A stretch of 64,000 nucleotides of DNA from Apiotrichum sp. Y4204 (taxonomy: Eukaryota; Basidiomycota; Tremellomycetes; Trichosporonales; Trichosporonaceae): NCBI GenBank assembly GCA_025531455.1, contig JAMYHL010000014.1:558001-622000 (forward strand), read 5' to 3'. Of the stretch, positions 24,227-35,998 are shown in pieces. The position numbers and the translations under genes were made by a program. Numbering within the stretch: position 1 is the stretch's first letter; the number at the start of each line of letters is the position of its first letter. Under the pieces are notes generated by a model. That model was not told where the DNA came from. It saw only the letters and a program-made list of their open reading frames with translations, and ran no database searches.

Positions 24227-26268
24227 ATGAACGCCATTCGCTCTCTCCCCCTTATCAACCGCCCCTCGCGCACGTCGACCCCGGCCCCCTCGGCCACGGT
24301 CACTGGCAGCGCGGCCGTCCAGCCGCTCGGTCCTCCCCCTGTCCCCGTGGTCGAGCGTCCCCGTACGGCCCACCCCCTCGCGCAGACTGTCCACGCTCCT
24401 GCCCCTGTTGCAGCTCAGCGTTCCCAGTCTGCCGGGCCTGTCGGCCCCGCCCGCAAGGGCCCGAGCCCCCCTCCGAGCCGCACTCAGACTCCTCGTAGCG
24501 GAACTGCCCCCGTCCCCGGCAATGGGGCCGAGACACCTCAGGGTGGGGGCTACATGGACGTCATCAGCCTCCGCCTCAACGAAACCGTCAACAAGGCCTG
24601 CGCCGGCGTAGACTCCAAGACGCGCAGGGGATTCCGCAAGGGTGCTGGGTGGAGCGTGGGCGAGAGCATTGCTATGTGAGTTGCTTTTCTGGTTTGTGAG
24701 GCGGCACGCTAACCTCGTGAAGCGAGCTCCCGGCTCGTTCTGCCGACACCTACCTCCTCCGGGCCATTCTCCGCACCACGGTCCGCGTGCTGTCCATCTA
24801 CGTCTCGCGTCTCGATGCGCTACTGCTTCCCGCGCTCTCGGACCCTCTGTTCCACGCGCCTCTTAACCTCACTCCGGGCACTCACACGTCGCCGCTCAAT
24901 GCGACCCAGGCCTTTGCCGTCACTGTTGCTCAGACTGCGTGGGAGACATGCGAGCGCCTGGAGCAGATGGTCGAGACGGGCGAGTACCCTCGCTTCGTCG
25001 AGGACACTCTGCGCCCGACCATGGACAAGTTTGACCTCGTCGTTGGCAAGGTTGTGCGCCCTCTCCTCCTTGCCCTCAAGGTTGAGCTTGAGGGAAGCCT
25101 AAACAAGACGAACGGCGTTGCCCCCAAGGCCCCGGCTGGACCTGCGACGGTTCCCATCCCCGCCAGCCCTGCTACTGTTCCCCTCGCTCGCGAGAAGAGC
25201 AAGGAGGGTGCCCGCCTTACCAAGGAGAGCTCTGGCGGCGGCCACCCGCGCCAGATCGCTGTGCCTGCGTGTCTTCAGCAGTTTGCCAGCCGCGTCGACG
25301 GTGCCCGCAAGGCTTTCGAGCTTATTGCCGCTCCCTGCGGCCACGATGGGGAGGGATGGGTTGCCAAGGTTGTCGTTGCCACCGTGTGGCGTGGTATGCG
25401 TATCATCACCGAGAACGACACCTCTATGCCCAACCGCACCCCCAGCCCGGGCTCTGTCCACCGTGCCCTCTCTGGCATTGGCAAGGAGCCGACCCCGACT
25501 GTCGTCGCTGCCCCTCCGGCTCTTTCGAAGATAACCTCGTCGCTCACTCTCCTTCCCTCGCGCAGTGCTTCGCGTCCCCCCTCGCCTCCTCGTGGCAGCA
25601 AGTACGACACCACGACGCACGCCCTCATGTCCTTTGAGGGTCTCGTCAAGCGTCTTGTTGGTGGCCTTGTGCAGCCCCCAACTGCCGCTCCCTCTGCTGC
25701 GGACAGCGCCGACCAGGAGGCCGAGTACATTGCGCGTGAGGCTCTCCACGAGGCTCTGGAGGCTCTCGAGTCGGCCATCACCTGCTCCGCCGTTCTTCAC
25801 GCCGACTCGGGCTCGGTCAACATGCTTGCCTCCGTTCGCCGCCTCCGCGACGACATTGACGTGGAGGAGCACGCTAAGCTTGACGACGCCCTGGAGGACC
25901 TTCCCTCGGTCTACCTCTTTGGCGTCATCCGCCGCCGCGCTAACGGTGTCCTCGCTGTCCTCCCGGCCGTGGACGAGAAGGACGTTGCGCCGCTCCGCCT
26001 CCGTGACCCCTACGAGGTCATGGGCTGCACGCAGGCCGAGTACGAGCGTCAGGTCCTCTCAGGCTTTGGTCCCGCGGAGGAGCATGGCCCCCGTGTTGCC
26101 CGCGCGCTCAAGCCCGAGGTCGAGCGCGTCCTTGCCGCCCTTACCACCGTTTCGGCCGCACAGGGCGACAAGGCTGCCAAGGACACCGTCGAGGCTGCCG
26201 AGTGGGTCCGCGCGCTCGGCGTCGCCCTCGACGCACGCACCGGCGTCAAGGTCGCGCGCTGCACTTGA
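24227..26268 (+). CDS. Hypothetical protein of 664 residues, unknown function
   Basis: I do not recognise this family. Two exons, 24227-24675 and 24723-26268, are joined by a 47-nt intron (branch gctaac, acceptor aag) with matching phase, and codon use is like the clear genes. Residues 1-110 are Pro/Ser/Ala/Thr-rich and probably disordered. Residues about 112-260 are helical, with leucine-rich amphipathic stretches (RLNETVNKACAG, RAILRTTVRVLSIYVSRLDALLLPALS). A second low-complexity linker (about 265-300) is followed by more helices, another Ser/Pro-rich linker (about 370-410) and a helical C-terminus with DLPSVYLFGVIRRRANGVL and a DPYEVMG element. No signal peptide, membrane segment or catalytic motif is visible. 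The all-helical, linker-separated layout would suit a scaffold or adaptor; that is speculation. Confidence 0.85.
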
Positions 26269-27193
26269 CTGCCTGGCTCAAGAAATAGACTGTCGTGTTT
26301 GAATTACTGTCCTTTTTCTTCGCTTCCTAACTTACGGTCCTTGTTCTTCATTCTTTCAATGCCCCTCTGTTTCCGCTAGTTTTGCCCCCTTTGCAACCCT
26401 AATCGGACTCCCTTTTCTTTCTATACCTGCATGAATTGCTGTCTAGACGTGAGGGTGAGGATGATAAGATGTGGAGCACGTTGCAGTTGCTCAGGTCAGG
26501 CTCTGTCCGAAATGGCACGTGCAGATTGAGGTGTTGATAATAATCTCATGCAGAAATCTCATCCCTCCACGATTCCGCCAGAGCTCGAAACATCGTTCTT
26601 GTAGCGCGTTCGGTGGGTCAGCTATCACAAGGTTTCGTCCCGTTCGCGCCCGGAAACGAGGAAGATGCCAGGAGACGTGCCCGACTCCCCAGCCCTCACC
26701 TTTCTCGAAACAGTCCCACCGATCACAGTGCCTCATCTCATGTGCCTCGCCCGCCTTACCATCTAGCGCCGACCTGCGGAGCTTGGAGCCCGCAGAGACG
26801 ACAGAATCGACGAGACAGAATCTGCATCGGAATCGGAAACGTAGGTGGGGTATCTGGGGTATTATCCTGCGGCGCGGTGGACTACGAACGGCTATGACGC
26901 CGAAACTCGTTTCCCCACATGCGCCCCAGGTGTTCGGCAAGTGCGAGTTGCGAGCTGCGAGCAAGGAGCCAGGAGCTGGGCAAGCTACGTGCAGGGCCAC
27001 GCCGCGAAACCGCGAAACGTCTCCTGCGCTCCTGCTGTCGCGACCTATCTGGAGCACATGGTCCACTCTCACACGACGCGGTATACGGCATGCATCGAGT
27101 ATTCACTGGGTACTGGATCACTGGAGCGCCGCAGTGACGAGAGGCAGGGCAGGGCTGGCTGGCACCTCGTCGTGGTGCCCAGCGGACGTCATG

Positions 27194-27250
27194 GTGGGTT
27201 GTGGGTTGTGGGTTGTGGGTTGTGGTTGTGGGTTGTGGGGGTGGGGGTGG
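27194..27250 (+). repeat. G-rich (GGGTTGT)n tract
   Basis: Successive copies of GGGTTGT with one shortened copy, ending in GTGGGGGTGGGGGTGG. It has more than four closely spaced G runs on the plus strand and could form a G-quadruplex. Confidence 0.9.
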
Positions 27251-27495
27251 CATTGACATCATTGTCTCACACGATGGCCCCGAGGTCAGGCGCGTCATGG
27301 ACCAAGGACCATGGACTATGGACCACGGATCAGAGATGCGGACCAATTGATCGATACTCTGAGATGGCTGGTCATGACAGCATACGCAGCGAATCGCGCG
27401 CGCAGATCCCAGCATTAACCTTGCGGCACAGCACATCTAACAGCACATTGACAGCATACCGCGGTTTCCGAGGGACCAGGGCAGGAACCGGACCT

Positions 27496-27523
27496 CCGAG
27501 CACCGAGCACCGAGTGCCGAGCG
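27496..27523 (+). repeat. Diverged 7-bp repeat (CCGAGCA-like)
   Basis: Four adjacent copies of CCGAGCA, CCGAGCA, CCGAGTG and CCGAGCG type. Confidence 0.8.
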
Positions 27524-27780
27524 CCCAGGGCGATTGGATTTGCTGCAGCTGGTTACATAGCTGCATCGGCAAGCCGATGGGCAGTGCAGTGCGCACTGGG
27601 GGCGGTTGTAGGAATCGCTGATCTCCGTGTGCGCACGGTAGATGGATGATCTATGCCCGTTCCCCTCCGTACTGAGAGTGAGACAGATCGAATAACCGTC
27701 CGCACGGAAGGAAGGGAGTGGGCCCAATCGCTGTCCATGGCACAGGGAGCGTTGTACGCAGCACGCACCGCACAGCACAG

Positions 27781-27821
27781 GGTGAAGGGTGAAGGGTGAA
27801 GCGCACACCGCGCACACCGCG
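27781..27821 (+). repeat. Two adjacent short arrays: (GGTGAAG)3 then (CGCACAC)2-like
   Basis: Three exact GGTGAAG units at 27781-27801 are followed immediately by a repeated cgcacaccg word. Two unrelated units amplified side by side. Confidence 0.85.
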
Positions 27822-28614
27822 GTTCACAGCAGGGTGTGTGATCTGCCATGGCGAGTACGTACTGTATAGCGTGTGAAGCCGGAGCAAAGATCGCAAAGAG
27901 CTGGCCCGAGTTGGTCTTGGCTGCAGTTTTTCTTCTGACAATTTCTGCTCATCCTTTCCCAAAGCGGCATCCCCAGTCGGAGTACTCGAAAGTCATAGAC
28001 CACCTCTCAGTTTTTCGTTGTGTGTATGCTGTTGTTAATCGACACCATTACGTGAACCTTCTGAAAATCCGGCAGATCGTCGTCCCTTCGAACAGCCGAC
28101 AGGGACCAAGGGACCAAGAGGGGGCGAGGAACAGCTCGGAGGAGAGGGTGCGGAGCGTAGGATGTGCGGAGAGCTGCACAGCGTAGCACAGCGTGTGCAG
28201 ATGAACGCGTCGCATACACAACACCAAGGTGGCCAGGAATGGAAGGTGGGTGCTTTTTGGAGCTGGCCCAGAAAATGCTGTTTGCCAGGATACGGGGAAA
28301 ACACACACAAAAAAAGCAGTCACGAGCCGCGAGCGGCGAGCCGAACGAAAGGACTGGAGGGCTGGAAGGCTGGCAAGCGAGCGCGGAGCGATTGTCCTGA
28401 CCGTGCCGTGGCTCTCGCGGGCTCGCGGGCTGGAGGAACAAGGTTGTTGCCGAGCGGAAACGCGCCCAGGAGATGTTGGACGCCACGATACGTTTTATTG
28501 TCATTCCGCGCAGTGTGTAACTGCAGTAGAACTAGCATGCGCATCTGCTCTGCACTCCTGATGAGCTTGCAACCTGGAACAAGGGAACGACTTGCGGACT
28601 CTGCAGACTGGATT

Positions 28615-28678
28615 GTGCAGACCACTCGCAGTGCAGAACACTCGCCGTGCGGACCACTCACAGTGCAGAGCATTCGCG
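28615..28678 (+). repeat. 16-bp tandem array, four diverged copies in exact register
   Basis: Units at 28615, 28631, 28647 and 28663: gtgcagaccactcgca, gtgcagaacactcgcc, gtgcggaccactcaca, gtgcagagcattcgcg. There are substitutions in every copy but no insertion or deletion. Confidence 0.9.
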
Positions 28679-30448
28679 GATAACAGCCCGCAACGTCATG
28701 CAACTCCACACGACCGCGTCGTCGCCAGGCGCACGGAAAGTTTGTACGCGTTCCGAGATGATCACCACACGCCAACCTTGCCACGCTCAGCTGACGGACG
28801 CGTGTGAACCCATCCTACTCGCTATTAGATGTGGGCAGCGTGGAGCGGCGTGGAGCCGCTCGGAATGCGAGGCACGTGCATGTACAGTAGTAGTACACCT
28901 GGAGCCTGGAGTGTGCTCGATAAGGTAATTTTCTCTCTGCTGGATTTCCAGAAATCAAGGTCTCTGAAAGAAAAGTAATCAGAGAAAAAAACACGTAAAG
29001 CACCACCCAACAACCCCTCTCGAGCTCGGAGGGTTATCTGCATGGGAGGGGCCGGATCTATGGCAGTGCAGCGGGGACGAAGGGGGCCGTTCTCTTCAAA
29101 GGTCGGAGAATTTGTGGTGGAATGACGAGAATGCACGGGTAGGTATCTCGTGTTTCCCCGGACAGATACCTGGTTCCCCTCTACGGGACCTCGACGGCGA
29201 CCCGCACCGCTGTCCTGGGCGGAGATCCGAGCCCATAGATCCAGCGATCTAGAGCCCCGTCTTGTGCGGACCGCCGGTGTGTCGGTTGGCGGTTTGCCAG
29301 TTATCGCCCCCCAGATTCGGTAGATGGCGATCATACCATGTACGAGCAATAGCTGGTCCGAGTGCCACGGCTCATTTTGCGTTCCCGTTCTCACACCATG
29401 GATCCAGGACAGGGGGTTATGCACCAGTGCATGTGGGCAAAAAATCTGGAAACCGGAAATCTAGAAGACGCAGGATGATCCACAATCTGGACGTAGGACG
29501 GCGTGCCGGGACCGCCATGGCCATCATGGACGTCCTTCCCCAGACCTCAGATTTAATTACAGCTTACAAGCTTTCTGGTTCACCCGACAACCAACATCCT
29601 GACCTGCAAGCCAGTCATACCCTCCGGGCGCGCACACTCAGCCGTGCACACCCTCCGTGATCAAAAGGCCGCCATGCGTGCCCGTTCATATGCCCACAGT
29701 GCGCACCTGAAACGCTGAAACGGGGTGGTGGGATGGGGGAGAACCTCAGTCCATTGTCCATTGTCGTGTGCACCATAATGTGATTTGCAGTTAGTTCCCG
29801 CGGCATACATAGATGGACATGGCCAGGCCTCTGGTCGTGCCGTCGCGCGGCGGTCGCGGCGTGGCCGGGAGTACCGCGTACGGCATGGACGTGGGATCCT
29901 GGGATCACCCTAGTGCCCTGGCGATGGGACCCAGATTGCGGCAACCGCAAACTCACGAACACGCGAACACGCGAAACCCTCCAGACTTTGTCTGGCACTT
30001 CTGGGCTCGTGTGGTGTGTTTCAGGAACACTGATAACGAGATTGCCAGCAGACTTTGCGGCATGGGTGTTTCCACCACCCAACGCAGTCGGCAGTGTGGA
30101 TTTTTGCACGATACTATCGGGGCCTCGGGATCGCCTCGGTTGATTTTCCTGATAGATCCGATGATCCAAGGATCAACGTTGATCTCTCGTTTTCATGTTC
30201 GCTTCGAGGGGATGAGGACCTGGCGGAGAGCGGGACACGCGGAAGGGGGTGGAGCGCAACGACCCGAAACACAAGTTCGGGAGACTGCGTCTGGATATGA
30301 ATGAGCATGGGTTATAATTATATTTCCTCGCGCTGCACTTCCGTTTCAGGCGGAACCCACGAACTGGCCTTTGCGTCGCGGGTTGCCAGTGTGCGATTTT
30401 GGCTTTTGATTCGATCTCAATGAGTGTTTGATTCTGATGTCCTCACCT

Positions 30449-30477
30449 GATTTTGGCTTTGGTTTTGGTTTTGGTTT
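30449..30477 (+). repeat. (TTTTGG)n-like microsatellite
   Basis: Repeated ttttgg/ctttgg words, ending ggttttggttttggtttc. Confidence 0.85.
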
Positions 30478-30981
30478 CGCACCTCCATCTCCATCGCTAC
30501 ACTTATTACACAGGGCATGTGCCTCGGAACTGGCTCCACTGCAATCGGGGGTCATGATGGTTCCATATTCGGGACAGATCTTACAGCACGCACTGTAGTG
30601 CCGAGCTTGCCGTGACCGTGGCCGTGTTTCCGTCTGGACGACAGACCTGGACCCTCGGGACGGAGATGGCTGCTTTGTTGACGATAAGTCCAGCTGCTGC
30701 TGATAAGTGCACTCTTGTTGCTGTTTAGATCAGCTAGCTTGTGGAGCCGGCGAAACCTTGCCGTTGCGAGGACACTGCCGTCAGCCATCCGTCAGTCGTC
30801 AGCGTAAACACTACTCCGCGCGAAGGGAGTCTTGGGAGTCTTTTCGACGGGAAACAAATATTGATCGGACGAGAACGAGAACGGAGAGGAGAGTCTTGAT
30901 GGGATGCCACTCGCGTTGTTCGTGGAGGAATACCACAAACTCCACCGCCAGGACCCCTGGAACGCTTGGCACCCTGCCGCC

Positions 30982-31023
30982 AACAACCGCCGCAACCGCA
31001 ACCGCTGCAACCGCTGCAACCGC
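30982..31023 (+). repeat. Diverged CGCAACCG / CTGCAACCG array
   Basis: Adjacent copies of ccgcaa, then ccgctgcaa twice, inside gene-poor DNA. Confidence 0.8.
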
Positions 31024-31650
31024 CCGTCCTGCTCTGGACGCGGATCATTCCGCCCACACCGCACTCATGACGATGATCGCGGAATGGACCGGGTATCCCT
31101 TGAAGCAGATCCTTTGTGATGGAGATTGAACAAGATCAAGGTTACCACTAGACCACGTCTCAGACGCGCACTAGCCTGCCACACTTGCTTTGACACAATG
31201 GAGATGACGAGGGAATAACAGCAACAATCGCGTATCTTTGCTTGCTGTCGAAGCTAGCCCACCTGCTGCCTGGCCAGGCTCGGCGCGAGGTTGCACCCAT
31301 GAATTAGCTAGCGTCGGGCCTCGGCGCGTGGAGAACGGGATAACGTACGCGGCGTAATGGACAATAATAAGGAGTGGATGTGATGAATTAGCAGAGAAAA
31401 CTTATACCTCGCCGGTCGCGAGGCGACGAACCGCATTGTGCTGCGTTGGTATTGTGCATTCAGTGCATTCAGTGCAGGTCATGAAAAGGTGAAAATGTCA
31501 TGAAGCGATGGCAAGCTGAGGATTGACATGCGTTACACGCGGCGCTGTGCGTTCAGCGGCGCGTCGCGCTGCTTCTCGCGCTTCTCGCGCTTTTCGGCGG
31601 TCCCGTGGCTCGGATCGAATATATCGTACCTCGCACAGAGCAGGGCGCTC

Positions 31651-31742
31651 TATTCAATACAGTACAGCCAGCTAACACTGCCTGATATTCCTGGAACGAT
31701 ATTCAATACAGCCAGCGACACTGCCTGATATTCCTGGAACGA
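31651..31742 (+). repeat. Tandem duplication of a 43-49-bp unit
   Basis: Copy 1 at 31651-31699 and copy 2 at 31700-31742 both start tattcaatacag and end cctgatattcctggaacga. A 24-bp core (from cactgcctg onwards) is identical. The copies differ by a short indel and a few substitutions just before the core. Confidence 0.92.
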
Positions 31743-32821
31743 GACTTGAATAGATCCGACTCCGACCCGACAGCCACAATTCACTCGGCTCCACAGTATC
31801 AGGATCTCGGGACGGACACGAGCCTGTTCATGGGCTTTTGATTGAATGCTCAATGTTGCTGTCCGGGGCGAGTGCTGTAGCGAGCTTGGTGCGCACGGTT
31901 TTGGTCTAAGCGCTCGACTATAGGTGTGACAATGTCTGGTCAGCTGGGCCACCTTATCGTCGAGCAGAGTGGCGGAACGCGCTAGACGCGCCTGATCACG
32001 ACTATTGAGTGGAGAGGAGTTAGAAATAGAGCATGGCCTCTCGTGTCCACGCGCAACAGTCTCGAGCTTGCTGATAAGGGTCGAGGGAGCGATACGTTTC
32101 GTCTGAGATCATGTGCTCGTCAGTAGTGGACGCATCGACTCTCATTAGTCCGGCAGGCTCCGCCTTCGATTGTGTGATCGTTATATGATCAGTGTACTGA
32201 ATAACAGAGATATAGCGACAGGTGTGATCGGAACTGCAGATCTACTCTTAGCGCATTCCGCTTTGTAGGGTTGGTGAGTGGTGGCCTTTGTAGGAATGGG
32301 TTCACTGCAGGGCACGGATTTACCCGAGCTGCTGCGATTGACACGAACGCCGAGCGAGTCAATTTGGGGGGGTGGTGCTCGAGAGAATACTCGTCGAGAT
32401 ACCCGTCAAATACTCGTTAGAATCAGAATCTTCGGTCATAGCGCCCCCCTATTACCAGCCATACCTGTGCCGATAGCCACTAACGAACGGACTGAATGAC
32501 CATGGCTGCCCGTGACCTGCAGGTGCAGTGCTCGTGACCTGAGCCAGACACTCGCCGCGTATCGCCTGGCTTCGGCGCGACGCGTAGTAGCCCGATATCG
32601 CCCAGTAGGCCGATATGTTCGTTCCCCGCGTGCAATTGTGTCAGAGACGCGATCGGAAGCACCAGACAGTGCACCAAACAAGTCGCCGCGATAGGGCTAA
32701 GTGGCCTAATGGAGCCATGAGCAGTCGCCTCGACAGCAGACAATCGATAACCACCCAGAGAGTGCAGCCAGACCAAGTCAGGACGAGAGAAAATCTCGTG
32801 GCGCTCTCTCCGGGGTTGATC

Positions 32822-32843
32822 CGAAATTTTGGCCAAAATTTCG
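32822..32843. repeat. 22-bp perfect palindrome
   Basis: cgaaattttgg is followed directly by its reverse complement ccaaaatttcg, with no spacer. It is the longest perfect palindrome I noticed. Confidence 0.9.
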
Positions 32844-34482
32844 CACCATACACAACATCCAGGATTTTTTTTTTCAGTGTTTTACAAGAATTCGAAGCCT
32901 GACACAATCTGAATTTTTAGCCTTTGGCGCAGACAAACCCAGAATATCACCCCTCCCTATCCAGCTCGTGTTCCGAGACAAAAAATTCTGCAGCCAGGCA
33001 AAAGAAATAAAACCTAATTTTTTACGCAAGCGTCGCCCGTCCGCGTTTGCGGCGCCGCATTCTGTCCGTGCCGAGTTGACCGCTAGTCGGCGCGCGTTGG
33101 CGCGGGGAGGCGTGCTGGCGTGCTGGCTTGCTCTTGCGTTTGAAGACGCGACGTCATTGTGAGTGGGTGAATGAGTTGCAGGCGGTTGAATGGCGCTTCT
33201 GGCGCACTGGCGCCCTCTGGCGCTGTATACTGGCCGCAAACGTCAACAACGCGCCCAAGAACAAGCACATCACGACGCGTAGGATGGTACGCTTGCGCGA
33301 GTACCAGCGTCATCGGCGCAACCCATGGCCCGCGGCCATGCATGCCCACTGCCGGCTCCGACTCCGGGTCGATTCTCGGATTGGCATCCCAGTCGGTCGC
33401 GTCGCCGTCCAATTCCTACTTTTCCTACATCCTGTGTCCTGTGTCCTGATTTTGTCGCCGAATGCCGCATCCTCGCAACTGGATACTATACGCTATACGT
33501 TGCGCGGCGCTCGCACTCGCACTGGTGCGGAACGCGGTGCCATTCTCAATTCCTGGATCCGGTCCTGGGCCAGCCACCAGGATACCATGTACCAGGACAT
33601 ACCGCCGACGTCGACAGCGGGCACAAAATGGGACGGCATGTGGACGCCGTACGCTGCATGCGTGCATGCGCTGCAATCGCTGTATCAGATGGAGAAGCAG
33701 CTGACCACTTGGCGAGCGTTACACTTTTCTTTTTCTCTGCGTGGGACACACTTTGTCGTTCAAGGCTGACATCATCATTGATCCGCCCGCCACATGGATC
33801 CGTCGCCTCGATCGCGAGATAGCGTGATAGCGTGCAACAAGACCCACTTTCTAGCCACTCGTTTGCATCGTGTGCAGTCTCTGTGATCCGTGACGCCGAA
33901 ATGAGCTAGCACCGTGACAGTACTACTGGCCTCTGTACAATTTACCCCGCCGCAGCACATGTAACGATGACAGCTGGGCGTCTTCGATGCCAGGAAATGC
34001 GAACACCGCGTCCCTGCGTGGAAGCGGTGGCGGGCCGCTGGCCCCCCCTCGGCGCCAATACCCACAGCTGCATTGCAACACCCATCCTGATCAGGAGGAT
34101 CGTCCTGACCGCCACGTCCTGGCTTGATCATGTCCTGTCTCATCCGTCGGTCACCATTTGCCCATGTGCGGCCCAGAACAAGAAACAGGTCAGACGACCA
34201 GGTTCCTGATGCCCGTGCGCCAAAACTTGCATGGGCTGATATGCTGCAATGCTGCCTTCTCGCCACCGGAAACCGAGCCCCGACTGCGGCCGGGTCGGCA
34301 TTGTCCACGACCAATCGACCAAGGCTCAAGGAGGCTCGAGGCTCGGCGATCAGTGCACACCCCCGACCTGGACCCCTCAGGCCATCTTTCAGGTTCCAGG
34401 TATGCCCCGAGATTCCGGAGATCCGAGATCCGGGATTTTTTTCCAGTAGCGATGCCACCACTTTCCAGTGACCTAGATTGCA

Positions 34483-34506
34483 GGATCACAGGATCACAGG
34501 ATCGCA
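34483..34506 (+). repeat. (GGATCACA)3-like 8-bp array, copy A
   Basis: Two exact GGATCACA units and one GGATCGCA. The same unit is repeated three times at 43963-43986. Confidence 0.9.
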
Positions 34507-35013
34507 ATGCAACCTGCCAACGTCAAACGTGACGCTCCCACCATATATCACGTACTACGTACGGCGTCGTCGAACAACCGCAACGTGGTGCATGCCGCCA
34601 ACGTCAACGGCGTCCAATGGCTGGAGCCACTGGCGACGGAACTATTAGCGGCTTCTCACGGCCTCAGGTTCTGGATCCTGCAGGACGACGGGTTCCGGTC
34701 GTGCTGATCCTAGCAACGGGATGCCATCGGACAACCGGCGGGGTCGAGTTTCGGAAGACTATGTAGGTCCACTTACATTTCGCACTCCGCATTTCGCACT
34801 TCGCACCGGCCTCGGTTGCGTTGCGAGCGGCGGTTGGAAGTTGAAGATGCGGGATGCGAGGTGTAAATTTTGCAGACGGACGCAGTTCAGCAGTTCACTC
34901 CACACTGGCAGTCGACAGGGACGTCCAAGTCGGTGCGCATGCCGCTGCGCTCAGCTCACGGGACCCTGTCGGCCTCGGCCCTTCGCTTCATAAAAAATCT
35001 TCAATGCGTGGTC

Positions 35014-35070
35014 TTCATGTCAGATGTCAGATGCCCGCCAGATCAGATGGTCATGTCAGATGTCCGCCGG
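35014..35070 (+). repeat. GTCAGAT-based degenerate array
   Basis: Repeated words tgtcagat, cagatgcccgcc, cagatcagat, tgtcagatgtccgcc. It reads as a larger duplication of an already duplicated unit. Confidence 0.75.
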
Positions 35071-35959
35071 CTGTCCACGAGGCGGACGGGCGGACGTAGC
35101 GCTCGGTACGGGGGTGGCCATTGCCGCTGTCCAATCCCAGGAGGCGAGGAGTAGGCCCGTTCTCACCGATCAGCTCTGCCTGAGCCGCCAACGTGGTGCG
35201 ATAACGCGATAATGTTGTTCCATGTTCGCAGCCGTCCCGTCCACTAGCCGAGGGCAGCTGACGGCCCAGCTGACGGGTCTGCGCACTAGAGTTTGAAACA
35301 GATTCCCAAGCATACAAGGAGGGGACCATGCATGCCAGGGATAGAGTTGTGGGTTGGGTTTCGTCGGGTACGAGTGTACGATTTTGATCTTTGGGAAAGA
35401 ATCTAGAGTCATAAAAGTGTGTGCCCGTCAGAAACGTTACGGCTGCGGGGTCGACCTCCACCCCGAGCGCTGTCGTACATGTCGGCATTGATGAAACCGG
35501 GGCGGCGTATGCGTCCCATGCACTGAGTAACCGAGGTATGCCTTGCGAGCTTGTGCAACATGTTGCAGTATCAAAGCGGAACCCCGCATCCCCTCATTAT
35601 TAGAGTCCCGCCGGTACCAGTCGACGTTCATTCCGCTGTGGAGCCGCTTATCGACTACGTTGGCTGCACGTGATGGTCGCAGGCGGTATGCAGGTATCCA
35701 GTACTCTAATGTTCAGCAGCAAGGCCCCATAACCATCAACCATGTGATCCGGCTGATCGACGTCGTAGGCCGGCTGATAGTGCACAGTCCATCACAAGTA
35801 CCATCCATACCACACCATCGCCCGCTCCCCGTCGTAACTGGTGACGATAACACGTTACGGGCGGATGGACCTTTCCCAGGAGATAAGAATGAGATTGGAG
35901 GCTGAGCAAATACATCTGGATCTGATTCCAAAGCCGGGGTTCTAGCGGAACAGAACGCA

Positions 35960-35998
35960 AAACTAGAAACTAGAAACCGTGGAAACTGCGGAAACTGA
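35960..35998 (+). repeat. GAAACT-like diverged array
   Basis: Successive aaactag, aaactag, aaaccgtgg, aaactgcgg, aaactg words. Confidence 0.8.

Noticed and set aside
27194..27250. Interstitial telomere
   Set aside because: The GGGTTGT unit is not the TTAGGG-type repeat of basidiomycetes and lies between unique sequences.
26471..27621. Two overlapping plus-strand frames of about 260 codons after the 664-residue gene
   Set aside because: Both plus frames and two minus frames are open together; one runs through the G-rich repeat. Composition is not protein-like.
33775..34461. 228-codon minus-strand frame with several Cys and His
   Set aside because: Cys spacing fits no known zinc motif, and there is no spliced continuation or neighbour support.
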